Below are positions 52,103 to 61,849 of a stretch of 64,000 bases of DNA, piece by piece. Below the pieces are notes generated by a model, which ran no database searches, had not been told where the DNA came from, and saw only the letters and a program-made list of their open reading frames with translations. Source of the stretch: Monodelphis domestica (Eukaryota; Chordata; Mammalia; Didelphimorphia; Didelphidae); the NCBI RefSeq assembly GCF_027887165.1, contig NC_077235.1, positions 7,237,378 to 7,301,377 on the forward strand. The letters run 5' to 3'. Made by a program: the position numbers and the translations under genes. Numbering within the stretch: position 1 is the first letter of the stretch; each line of letters opens with the position of its first letter.

Positions 52103-54325
52103 ATGAAAACAGGCAACGAGGAGGCCAAGCTATGGGCCCTCGCAGATGATGTGATGCTGGACTTCCAAGTGAATCCTAGACCGTCAACCACAGAGCCCGG
52201 GAAAATAATCCACAACTTCAGCAGAGTTGCAGGATACCAAATCAACCCACATCAGTCATCAGCGTTTCTCTACCTCCAACACATCGCTGCAGCAAGATGG
52301 AGAAAGAGAAATCCCTTTGAAAATCAACCTCGCCCTTACAAACCACTTCGGAATCTACGCGCCCAGACAAAACCCAGGACCCTATGGGAACCCCACGACG
52401 AAAAACTCGCCACCCCATGAAAACTGGATCGCAACAACCGGGAAAACATCGATTGCTCCAGGGTAGGACCAGCGAACAGGATACAAAGGACAATCCTCCC
52501 CGAGTGGCTTGACTTTTGGAGGCCCATACCCACCGCATCACCAAAAAACAAACACACAAACCAACCAACAATCCAAAAATGAACTGTTTTCCCGAATTAG
52601 GAAAAAAGAAACCCCAAACCCATGACAAACTTCAATGGGAAGAACAAAGAGATCAAGGCTCCCCAGGGAAATGGTGAAAACAAAAGCGGCCAAGGAAGCT
52701 GGCCTTGCAGTCCCACATCTCAAGCTCCAGCCTAAAGCAGTGGTCATCCAAACAATATGGAACGGCCCCAGAGACAGAAAGGTGGATCCCGGGAAAACAC
52801 TTGGGCTAAGTGACCTGGGAGGGACAGCTGACCATAAGCCCAAAGAACCCAGCTTCCGGGGACCCAGCATTCACCATTGCATTGAAAAACACCAACAAAA
52901 ACAACACACAGACTGCTGGGAAAATTGGACGGCAGATTAAGAGACATTAGGTTTGGATCTACCTCTCACACCCTCCACCAAGATAAACTCAGAATGGGGG
53001 AAGGACCTGAACATAAAGAAGCACACTCCAAGTAAATTCGGGGAACCCAGAAGAGGACCCATGTCAGAAGTTTGGGAAAGGAAAGATTTTACAGCCAGGC
53101 AGGCCTGCCCCAGCCAGAACAAAGACCTAATCACCGAATGCCAAATCAATAATTTTGATGACATCGGATTAAAAGGTTTGTGGTCAAGCAAAACCAAATG
53201 CTACCAGAATCGGAAGGGGAGCAGCAAATTGGGAAACAATCTTCCTAAACCAAACCCCTGATATGGGTCTGATTACACCAATCTTTAAAGAGCTCCATCA
53301 ATAGTGCCACAAAAAAAGAGTCAAGCCATCCTCCAATCGATAACTGGGCAAGGCGCCCGATTAGACAACTTTTCCTTTCACGGAAGGGAAACTGTTCATA
53401 AGCCCATGAAAAGGTGTTCTCAATCTGTCATCATCAGGCAGATGCCAATCCAAACAACGCTGGGGTATCAGCGCACAGCCGGGCAGATTGGCTGAGGGGA
53501 CAGCAACGGAAAGGTAACGAATGCTGCAGGGGACGGGGCAACGTGGGGACATTCATGCATTGCTGGTGGAGTGGTGGATGGCTCCAGCCATTGTGGAGGG
53601 CCACTGGGAATTATGCCCCAAGGGCCCCAAGAGACTATCTGTCCTTTCCTGGGGACATAGGCTTGCTGTCTGTTCCACCCAAAGGGATAATAAGGAAAGA
53701 GGCTCTGACAAGAATATTCCTAGCCGGGCTTCTCCTTGGTGGCCAAACAATTGGAGAACAAGGCCATGCCCTTCAATTGGGGAATGTCTTAACAAATAGT
53801 GGTGTGTGGTGGTGATGGCCAGCCATGGTGCTGGAAGCAATAATAACCTGGAGGGATTCCAGGGGAACTGGAAGGACCTCCAGGAATTGGTGCAGAGCGA
53901 GAGGAGCAGAGCCAGGCAGAAGAGTGTACCCAGAGACCCAGAGATACATGCTTCAGGACCGTCGGACGCAGTGGACCTCTCCCACAGTGGCCATGCAGTG
54001 ATCCCCAACAACTTGGAGGAATGCAAGGAGAAAGAAAACCATCTACATTGGGGAGGGAAATCTGCGGGAGTAGAAAGAGAAGTAAAGCAACCGCTTGATC
54101 CCAGGAGTGGAGGGGAATATGATTGGGGGGTAGACGAACATCCCGCTGCAGGCCTCGACACCATGGAAATGGGTTCTGATCCAAGACACAGGTAAACGCC
54201 CAGTGGAATTGAGCTCCATCTATGGGAATGTTTGGGTGAAGGAGGTGAGGAAACGAATATGATTCTTGTTACCATGAAATAAAATTCCAAATTGGCTAAA
54301 TAAAATTATAATTAAATAAAATAAA
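52103..54325 (+). repeat. Terminal satellite unit M22 with original L1 3' end
   Basis: This is the last and most divergent unit. It mixes states found far apart in the array: ACGAC as in M2, ACACACAGACTGCTGG as in M1, GAGCCCGGG as in the right domain, and the Dc allele near 54130. From 54182 it departs from every inner unit and reads as an ordinary L1 3' terminus. Private changes include GAATGTCTTAACAAATAG near 53783 and an extra C within the A-run near 53309. Confidence 0.93.
54182..54325 (+). mobile_element. Authentic L1 3' terminus and A-rich tail at array edge
   Basis: After GACACAGGTAAACGCCCAG the sequence reads GATTCTTGTTACCATG, then AAATTGGCTAAATAAA and an A/T-rich tail ending near 54325. 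This resembles the ordinary end of a marsupial L1 much more than the inner units, which have GTTGACGCCC and a G-rich stretch before their A-run. It marks the right border of the array. Confidence 0.75.
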
Positions 54326-54589
54326 CTGAAGGACATGTTCCACAAAAGGCTGTGTATATTTCCCATAGAAATGATATACATTAAAAATCCTACATACTTA
54401 TATTGATAAAGTAAATATATTATATAAATTATATCTATACTTTTAGTAAATATATATCTATATATCTATATGTCTAGTTATAACCTATATACCATATATA
54501 TATATGTATATTTATATAATCAGCTCTTATAATTGTAACCAAAATTAAATCTAGGCTTCTAGATGCTCTTTTGAAATAATGTTGATATT
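54326..54589. other. AT-rich flank with TA-rich low-complexity tract
   Basis: There is no gene. About 54405-54525 is low-complexity ATATATCTATATAT-type sequence. This is the first unique-looking DNA next to the array. Confidence 0.7.
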
Positions 54590-54770
54590 CCTCTTCCGGA
54601 GTTCAAATATATCCTCTGACACTTACTAACTGCTTATCACTTAAATGATCCTTGCTTGTCTCACTTTCTTCTTTCATCCAATGAACTGGTGAAGGAAATT
54701 TAAAACCACTCTTGTATTTTTCCTAAGACATCAGCACATGGAGTCTGATAGTGTCAGATATGACTGAACT
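54590..54770 (+). mobile_element. Decayed marsupial SINE with RTE-type tail
   Basis: GAGTTCAAAT and TCTGACACTTACTAACTG resemble the tRNA/CORE head (GAGTTCAAATC, CAGACACTTACTAGCTG). Further on, AAACCACT, GAGTCTGATAG and ATATGACTGAACT resemble the tail that SINEs share with RTE elements (AAACCACTC, GAGTCGGACA, GACTGAA). It is strongly degraded. Confidence 0.5.
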
Positions 54771-54779
54771 ATAAAGAAT

Positions 54780-55215
54780 GGAAAACTCAGATCCTGTCCC
54801 TATCATGGAATAAATAACCAAATCATATTGTGTAAATGCAATGGATAATTATTGTTCTTCAAGAAATTATGAAAAATAGAGTGTCAGAGGAAAGTTGCAA
54901 CGCCTTTATGAACTGATGCCAATTCTAATTCAGGAGAAAAATGTACACTTTACATAGAAAATATTCCAAAAAATTTAAAACCTTATTCAATTTGATGAAA
55001 ACCACTAAATCAGAAGACTGACGTTGAAAAGCATTACTCACCTTTTGGAAGAGGTAAGGAACCTAAGATGCTGCAAACAAAATTGTGTGGCATGGAGAAA
55101 GTGGAAAACATTCATCCACGTACTTGTGATGGAACAGGGAATTGTTTTGTTCAATGGGATTTAGGAGTGGGAAAGAGTATAAAATGGAAAAAAAATTTTA
55201 AAACATTTTAGCATG
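54780..55215 (+). mobile_element. Possible old LINE 3' region
   Basis: GAACTGATGCCAATTC (54911) and TCAGAAGACTGACGTTG (55011) resemble the GAACTGATGC and AGAGGACTGATG words of LINE 3' ends, and an A-rich run with TTTTAAAAC follows near 55188-55207. No open frame of interest is present. The family is not certain. Confidence 0.35.
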
Positions 55216-55900
55216 AATTTTAGTTTGGAAATATGGTTGTGTTCTCAAATAGCCTTTTCAAACAATGATGCACATACATACCTTCTCTTAGAAACAAGCT
55301 CTGCAAATAAAATGGGCATCCCACCAAAAATAATATATTCAGCAAAGATGAGCATAATTTTAAAAGGTAAAAAGAGGCCATTTAACAAACTAAAGGTGTT
55401 TCAAGTATTTCTGGGGAAAACCCACACCTCAGAAGAAAATCTGATCTATAAGAAAAATAACAAAGGTAATTAATTATTATTATGAAATTAATCATGAGCA
55501 ATCCAAATCATAAGCAATCATAAATGTCAAAGTGTTTGATTCCTATATGGGAAAATGTCATTTGTGTCCCCTGAGAGTGGCATCATCACCTAGATATTTT
55601 GAAGGGGCGTGTATGGATGGAAGACTTGAAGTGAATGGAATGAGCTGAAATGCAGTGGAATGGACCAGGAGGAGGTAGGATGCAGCAATGGCTCTCTCAT
55701 ATGGAGGAGGCACAGAGAAGCGGAGGAGGGAGTAGAAGGATGGTGATACTAGAACTCTACTCTCAGGAGACCTGGAATAAAAAGAAAACACACAATAAGA
55801 ATGGCAAACATCTTAACATACACAAAAACAGGAGGGAAAGGGGATGGGGCAATGGGGGGACTGAGGGTAGCTGCGGTATTGTAGTCTAGAAAATAAAATG
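55216..55900 (+). mobile_element. Possible LINE 5' or internal relic
   Basis: The stretch has CCATTTAACAAACTAAAGG, TGTGTCCCCTGAGAGTGG and a purine-rich part (55640-55870) reminiscent of marsupial L1 5' regions. Short open frames (55213-55473 plus; 55558-55791 minus) show no family features and no gene signals. The assignment is weak. Confidence 0.3.
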
Positions 55901-55914
55901 GATATATACATTAA

Positions 55915-56335
55915 GAGCTGGAGTGCTGTTTGTGCTCATTGACCTGGGGATTCCATTACCAGGATTTGTCCCTAAGGGCATCATTGAGAGGGCAAAAAGC
56001 TACATATTATGAAAATATTTGTAGAAGCTTTGTGGGTCATAACAAAATAAATAGAAATAACACAAATGCAATGATCAAGAGAAATGGCTGAATACATTGT
56101 GTTATTTGAATGTAATGGATTGTATTGTTATTAGAAGTGACAAATATTGAAAATATAAAGAAAGTAAGGGGATTATACTAGGTGAAAAGAAGAGAGAATA
56201 ATATACATACACTATGATTATATTGAAAAGAAACAATAGCTACAAAACAAGAGAAAAAAGTACAAATATAAAAGGAACTCAAAAGCAGAGGGCTTTTATA
56301 TTAATACACATAATTCACATATTTTAAAAATTGTA
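55915..56335 (+). mobile_element. LINE 3'-end relic
   Basis: GGGATTCCATTACCAGGA, AAATATTTGTAGAAGC, GAAATGGCTGAATA and GTAATGGATTGTATTG follow the order of words in L1-like ORF2 C-termini (PLLG, IFIAA, EWLN, MEYY). The frame is broken repeatedly. The end is A/T-rich. Confidence 0.5.
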
Positions 56336-56431
56336 AACAAGATGGAGATGATGGTTTTGCAAATAATTTTCAATGCGTTTGTTCATTTAAAATTTTTATT
56401 GGTGATTATTAAGCATAAAATGTATTCTTTT

Positions 56432-56624
56432 AAACCCCCACCTTCAGTCTTGGAGTCAATACTGTGTATTGGTTCCAAGGCAGAAGAGCAGTAAGGGCTG
56501 GGCAATGGGGGTCAAGTGACTTGTCCAGGGTCTCACAGCTGGGAAGTGTCTGAGGCCAGATTTGAACGCAGGACCTCCTGTCTCTAGGCCTGACTCTCAA
56601 TCCACTGAGCCACCCACCTGCCCC
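56432..56624 (-). mobile_element. Marsupial tRNA-derived SINE
   Basis: On the minus strand it starts CTCAGTGGATTGAGAGTCAG, has box B-like GTTCAAATC, then CAGACACTTCCC, CAAGTCACTTGACCCCCATT, CTCTTCTGCCTTGGAACC and ends at CAGTATTGACTCCAAGAC. This is the wording of a SINE family abundant in marsupials (WSINE/MAR-type, from memory). It is the best lineage marker in the window. Confidence 0.85.
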
Positions 56625-56929
56625 TATAATGTATTTTTAAATGAGCTCTATAACAATTTTTAAAAATTGTTGTAGCATCACAGAATTTTAGAATAGTTAA
56701 ACCAAAGCTCTCTCCAGATGGGGCTCACCTGAATACAGAAGAAAGGTTCTTTAACTAAATACAAGTGTATAGAAGTTGATTCTAGGTCTAGTTACATCTT
56801 GGGAGCATGTTGGGGACAGACTGCCATGCTCTGCTCCCGACAGGCTTTCGGTTAAAGGAAGGCTAATGGGGTCTTTCTTTCTCTTCATGTGTGGGGTTGC
56901 TGAGCAACTGGAGTTTGTCCACAAGTTTT
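56625..56929. other. Unassigned flank
   Basis: No gene or clear repeat. A/T-rich up to about 56690, then mixed sequence; there is no signal I can name. Confidence 0.6.
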
Positions 56930-57050
56930 TTTAGGCAAAGATGCCAGCTTCCTCCTAGAGGGCTTTCAGCTGCCCCCCCCCCCCGGTCCAAAGCAGCCAA
57001 GATAGCCACACTACTTACTCCCTACCCCAGAGCAAGTTTTATAAAATACG
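56930..57050 (+). repeat. Fragment related to the CCAAGATGGC tract
   Basis: CTAGAGGGCTTTCAG (56955) is followed by a C12 run (56973-56984) and AAAGCAGCCAAGATAGCC (56991). The same order occurs at 63131-63205 (CTAGAGGGCTTTCAG, C-runs, AAAGGCAGCCAAGATAGC), so this is a detached copy of that unit. Confidence 0.7.
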
Positions 57051-57081
57051 TGTGCCATTTCTCATTTTTTTAGCTTCCCTC

Positions 57082-57402
57082 GTTTTAGTAGGACCATCAA
57101 GAGTTATCACTGTTGTCTGCTCGTGCCACAGCTTTCTCCTCAGCAGCAAAAAGCTTGCCCCCCCCCCCAGGGAAGGTAAGACTGTTTAAAAATGTGTGGC
57201 CATGAGAATCCAGGCAGTTCCAAGTCTCCACCAGTTACTTAAGTTACTTATCTTTTCCTAGTTTTAGCAGGACCATCAAGGGTTATCACTGTTGTCTGCT
57301 CGGGCTGCAGCTTTCTCCTTAGCAGCAAAAATCTTGCTCCCTCCCCAAAGGGAAGGCAAGACTGTTTTTTTAAGAATCCAAACAGTGCCAAGGCTCCACC
57401 AG
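57082..57402 (+). repeat. Imperfect tandem duplication, 179-bp period
   Basis: GTTTTAG.AGGACCATCAAG.GTTATCACTGTTGTCTGCTCG begins at 57082 and again at 57261. Both copies continue through AGCAGCAAAAA.CTTGC, GGGAAGG.AAGACTGTTT and TCCACCAG. A weaker third start (TTTAGTAGTCCCATCAGGGG) lies near 57430. Confidence 0.85.
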
Positions 57403-57429
57403 AAGAAATTTTCTGACCTCTCCAAACAA

Positions 57430-58272
57430 CTTTAGTAGTCCCATCAGGGGTAAGGCTATCCATAAGCTTAATGTAGAAGGGGCTAGGGATTAACCTACAA
57501 GGCTGGGCCTGGCCTGGCCAGACCCCTGAGAAACACCCACTGGCTTAGTTCAGTGATGATGAACTTTTAGAGACTGCTTTCTGTCCTCCACCTTATCTAG
57601 GGATCAGGGAGGGAGAAAAAGGAAGGGAGTGGCTGGAAGGCTCTGCTCAGAAAAGGGAATAAGTGCTTCCATTGCACTGCTGGGCAGAGGCATGTTGGAA
57701 AGGAGGAAAGGAGCCGCTCCCCCACCCCCACCCCCACCCCCCAGTACCTCTGCCTTTCCGGTAACTAAATGCCCACAGAGAGGTCTCTGTGTGCCATAGG
57801 TTCACCGTCAGGGGCTTAGTTGAATCAAAGCTTTTCCATGACAGCTTTTCTCACAAATGATCCTCGAAATGTGCTCTCTGAAGTCGCAGGGCTCATGGCA
57901 TTCACAATAAAATGGTTTCATTCTCCAGTGCTTGATTCTTGATCTCTGAGGATAGGACTAAGAAAATCTTCAGGACAATAAGGCTGAAGCAGATTCTGTG
58001 GGATGCTTTCATGGTCTTGGGCCTCAAAGATATAGCAGTTACAGTTGATTGAGGAAGAGGATTCCAGGCATCACAAAGATTTTCTCTAGTCAGGAAGACA
58101 AAAATCAAGAAGGGAAAAAAACAAGTCATGTAAGACAGGGTGCCTTCAACTGTCAGATCATGTCAAATAAATCAAGTATTTAGGTGGTTAGAGCTAACCC
58201 AGAACAAGAAGGGCTACTTTCTGATGGGAAAGTGGCAGGAAGTAGCCAAGTGACAGGGAAGAGAAACCTAGA
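57430..58272. other. Unassigned flank with C-run cluster
   Basis: I recognise no gene. It contains the C5-A-C5-A-C5-A-C6 tract described separately. The small minus-strand frame 57902-58129 has a hydrophobic start but no family features. Confidence 0.6.
57719..57742 (-). other. Potential G-quadruplex tract
   Basis: The plus strand has four C-runs of 5, 5, 5 and 6 separated by single A bases. The minus strand therefore has four G-runs with one-base loops, a strong G-quadruplex pattern by the usual rule. Confidence 0.7.
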
Positions 58273-58490
58273 CCTAGTATGACAGGAAGACATGAGTTCA
58301 ACTCAGATCTCAGATACTTCCTAGTTGTATGATCCTGGACAAGTCACTTCACCTGTCTGCCTCAGTTTCCCCCACTCTACAATGGAGATCATAATTACAT
58401 CTATCTTCCCCAGTGTACTTGTGAGGATGAAATAAGATCATACTTTCCAATAGCACAGTGCCTGAAACATTGTAGATGCCATAAAATAGC
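58273..58490 (+). mobile_element. CORE/MIR-type SINE
   Basis: ATGAGTTCAACTCAGATCTC, CCTGGACAAGTCACTTCACC, TGCCTCAGTTTCC, TACAATGGAGATCATAATTA, GTGAGGATGAAATAAGATCA and CACAGTGCCTGAAACAT follow the conserved core and tail of MIR-like SINEs, in sense orientation. Confidence 0.8.
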
Positions 58491-58599
58491 AATTTCCTCT
58501 TCCTGGGAAGGTGGGGAAGAAGGATTCTGCTAGAATCTCTGAACCTATCTAAAGACTTGGTAGGCTGCTCATCCAGAAGTAGTCAAAGGCTATAGGTGG

Positions 58600-59290
58600 C
58601 TGCTTCTTAGTCTACAAGAATGGGAAAACAAGGGAGGTGAAACCAGGGAGCAGATTCGAGGCAATCCAGCTGAATGCCCCTTCCAAACAACTTTAAAATA
58701 ACATCTCAGATCAAATTCTCCAGTGGCAGAGCTAACAAAAGATCAGGGTGAACCATTTTCTGGCCTAAGATATCCTAGGTCAGAGCAGGAGAAATTCGTG
58801 ACACAGGTTCGGAAGCCTTTCTAGAGCCCACACATTGGCTGGAGCAGCAGCAGCAGCAGCAACTTTGAGAGCTCTCAGCCCAGAGGCAGAAAGATTTCAG
58901 GAGACCCTTTTGCAGCACTGAATACAGTTGGCACTGATTGGCAACTGCATTGCTCATTTGCGGTTCTGGGTTGCAAGTCCAGAGCAGAGGAGCATTGGCA
59001 ACAAGTTACAAGGGAGCAGGAGCCTGGTCACAGATCCTGGCACTTAGGGCTTTAGAGAACCAGGGTCTATCTTAAGTAAAGAGCAAAGTGCAGGTCAGGA
59101 GAGCAGTGAGCACACCTCTCCCTGGATCACAGCCCCTTGGATGCACCAAATAAGTGGTAGAGCACAAGAACTAAATCTGAAAACAATTCTGAGCCATAAG
59201 ACAGCGCTTCTTCCTTCCCAAGATAAGCAGAGCCTAAATTTAACATAAAGTTCATAGTCAAGAAATAGGCTAGAAAAAGGAAACAATAAC
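58600..59290 (+). mobile_element. L1 5' UTR relic
   Basis: The wording (CAGATCAAATTCTCCAGTGG, AGGTCAGAGCAGGAGAAATT, GCAAGTCCAGAGCAGAGGAGC, ACAGATCCTGG, CTGAAAACAATTCTGAGCC, AACATAAAGTTCATAGTCAAG) resembles the 5' leader of marsupial L1 elements, ending just before the expected ORF1 start. No ORF1 follows. This assignment is from memory of the family. A short CAG repeat lies inside it. Confidence 0.55.
58843..58861 (+). repeat. CAG microsatellite
   Basis: Six CAG-type triplets occur in a row inside the L1 5' relic. On the minus strand they read as a short Cys run in an open frame, which has no other coding sign. Confidence 0.8.
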
Positions 59291-60059
59291 AATACTAGCT
59301 GAATAGAAAAATGAATAAATTCCAGGACTTTAAATCACGTTTCCACCATCGGAATTCAAAATGTTTAAAAAAAATTTTAGAACATACCCCTTTCTGGAAT
59401 TTAGGTGTACCACAGCTAAGAAAAAATTGTTTGTGACTGTTATAATTGAATAAAAAAGTTTTTTTCTGAATATATATATATATACACACATAAGCGAGTA
59501 CAGTGGTAGTTTGTTTAGTTTAATAAGAAACATACAATATCACAGTGGCATTTATGAGACATTTAATGTGATTTAGAAATGATTATTATTTTTTTCCACT
59601 ACTGTCAGAAAACTAGGTGTTTTCAAATCACCATAAAAGCACTATAAAGTATTATTTTACATTCTAATTTGGTAAAGCAGATAAATCTTAATAACACCTG
59701 TTCTAAAACATGAAATTTATTTTTTAATCTGGTCCTACAAAAAAATGTATTCATTAATGTGAAAAGCTTCTTATTATTGACAAAACTCTACTTTGTTGTG
59801 ACATTTTGTGTTAAATCTTTGCTTATCTGTCTTTGCTTTAAGACATAAACACCATAGACTAACTATAACTAGCCCACCATTTTTTCATTATTTTATAAAT
59901 GTTTGACATAATGTTGTTTTAAGCATGAATTGCTTTTATAAAATTTATATTAATAATTAATTTACTCTGAATTTACTATTTATGCTCATGAAATAGCCTT
60001 CTTTCATTAAAAGAAAGTTAACTGAGATCTGATTAAATTTAAAATTTTTTGATCATAAA
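59291..60059. other. AT-rich stretch with TA/CA microsatellite
   Basis: No gene is visible. An (AT)n(AC)n microsatellite lies at 59469-59490. The remainder is A/T-rich. Confidence 0.6.
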
Positions 60060-61375
60060 AAGTTATTACAATGGCAAGGGAAGACTGAAATATAAACCGA
60101 AAAGAAATATTGGGAAAACAGCTACAAACAGAGCCTTAAAGAAAATTGTTAAATGGACCCAAACCCAAAAAGAATACCTGGAAGAGCTAAAGAGGTAAAG
60201 AATAATAGGAAACAGAAAAAGTGGGAAAAGAATAGAAGAGGTGCACAATAAGTACCTTTTAGAGAGAGAAGGAAATGGAGGGGGTCAATGCTTGAACCTC
60301 ACTCTCATTGGAATTGGTTCAAAGAGGGAAGAATAAATATACACACTCAGTTGTGTATAGAAATATAACTTATCCAAGAGGGAGGGAAATAGGAGGAGAA
60401 AGGGGTAAAAGGAAAGGGGGTATAAATGGTAAAAGGGAGGCTAAATTAAGGGAAACAATAGTTAGAAGCAAGCTAGACTGGAGAGGAACAGGATAAAATG
60501 AGAGAAAAGAAAAAAATAGGAAGGAGGGAAAAGTGCCATTAGTAATTATAACTATGAATATGAATGGGATGAACTCACCCATAAAAAGAAAGTGGAGAGC
60601 AGAATGGATTAGAAACCAGGATCCAACAATATGTTGTTGATGAGACAGATATCTGAAACAGAAAGACACATGATGAAAATAAGAAGCTGGAGCAGAATCT
60701 ATTATGCTTCAGCTAAACAGAAAAAGGCAAGGTATATTGTAATGTGCTCTTAAACTAAGAAAAGTAGACATCATTGGAAGGTACAGTCCAGGACACATTC
60801 TGCTAAAAGGTACCATAAGACAATGAATTAATAGCAAAAATTTTGTCACCAAGTTTCTCTGATAAAAGTCTCATTTCTCAAATTATAGAGTTGAATTCAT
60901 AAATAAGAGCCATTCCCTAATTGATAAATGATCAAAGGAAACAAATGAGCAGTTTTCAGAAGAAATCGGTTATCTACAGTTGTATGAAAAAATGTTCTAA
61001 ATCAGTATTGATTAGAGCAAACAAAACCTCTCTGAAGCACCACCTCACATCTGTCAGAAATGGCAAATGATGGAGGAAATGAAGGGAAAATAATGAACTG
61101 GTTCAGTTATTCTGGAGAGTCATTTTGAACTAGTCGCAAAGGACTATAAAAGGGAGCATATATACCCTTTGATTGAAACAAGACCACCACTAAGTCTGCA
61201 TCTCAAAGACATGAAAGAAAACAGAAATGGATCTATGTACCAAAATATTTCTAGCAGTGTGTGTTATGGATGCAAAGAAATATTAATTTATGAGGTGCCC
61301 ATCAGTTGGAAAATGGCTGAAAGGTTGTGGTATATGACTGAGAAGAAATACTACTGTGCTATATAAAGCAGGCCA
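60060..61375 (+). mobile_element. Internally deleted L1 relic
   Basis: A purine-rich leader (60180-60520, with ACACACTCAGTTGTGTATAG) precedes an ORF2 endonuclease start at 60533-60640, reading NMNGMNSPIK, WIRNQDPTICC and two stops. Endonuclease-like wording continues to about 60840. Then the text jumps to the ORF2 C-terminal region (CACCAAGTTTCTCTGATAAA near 60847) and ends with LWYMTEKKYYCAI at 61325-61366, where L1 has LWY..MEYYCAI. The central reverse-transcriptase part is missing, and the frame is broken many times. Confidence 0.75.
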
Positions 61376-61849
61376 GAGCCTTTAGTAAGAAGGAGGAAGG
61401 GAGCAGAGTCCAGGAGTGGAGCCGAGTCCCTCCCAAAGAAGTGTTTGTGTCATAAATCCTGCTCACTAAGAGGAGAGTAGCTGTGGCCCCCATCCCTCTA
61501 CACCATCCCTACCCAAACCCTCCCCAGATGTGGGCATATGCCCAGGATGCAGCTCCTTCTCCTGACATTTGTAGGTGGAGAGGTTGGTGGTGTCACTTTG
61601 TTGTCCTGAGTTCCTGCTCAGAGTTGGCCCTCTGGGTCCTTGGAATACCAGAACCACAGGGGGGCAACGCTGTGAAGGGTTCTCAGGAGGATAGATTGAT
61701 AGAGATGGCATCCTCGTGGTCCAGAATCTGCAAAAGAGAGAGACCCCAATCCTCCCTCCAAACCCAGGCTCAAAGTGGAAGAGAAGACAAGATAAACTGA
61801 CTTTCCTTCCCTTGCCCCCAAATCACCACTGAATGACAAAAACAAGCCC
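61376..61849. other. Unassigned stretch
   Basis: I recognise no gene or repeat. Overlapping open frames on both strands (61483-61800 plus, 61466-61711 and 61618-61845 minus) have no domain, start context or splice signals that I can support. Confidence 0.5.

Larger units (their letters stand above)
1..54325 (+). repeat. L1-derived satellite array, about 2.47-kb unit, with higher-order structure
   Basis: The word ATGAAAACAGGCAACGAGG recurs at 131, 2611, 5082, 7554, 10025 and so on to 52103, with spacings of only 2471, 2472 or 2480 bp. All units are head to tail. Translated pieces align in order with LINE-1 ORF2: a reverse-transcriptase stretch with RGC..SP, then LADD in place of FADD, then the C-terminal HCWW and EWLNK..W regions, followed by L1-type 3' UTR and an A-rich tract. 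The next unit starts at once, about 2244-2250 bases after each ATG anchor (near 2375-2381 in the first unit), with no unrelated spacer. Units below are numbered M1-M22 from the ATG anchor for convenience. The length classes come from an 8-bp indel in the 3' UTR (L = AGGCTTTA present; Dc = deleted, GTAGACGAAC; Dg = deleted, GTAGAGGAAC) and a 1-bp G-run change. The left end lies outside the window. Confidence 0.97.

Noticed and set aside
1..54325. Prokaryotic or phage tandem system, CRISPR array or rDNA repeat
   Set aside because: Units are 2.47 kb LINE-1 pieces; there are no short repeats with spacers and no rRNA wording, and the flank has marsupial SINEs.
57902..58129. 75-codon minus-strand frame with signal-like start
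   Set aside because: No family features, no regulatory or splice context that I can support.
58775..58957. Minus-strand frame with a Cys run
   Set aside because: The Cys run is the CAG microsatellite read in antisense inside an L1 5' relic.
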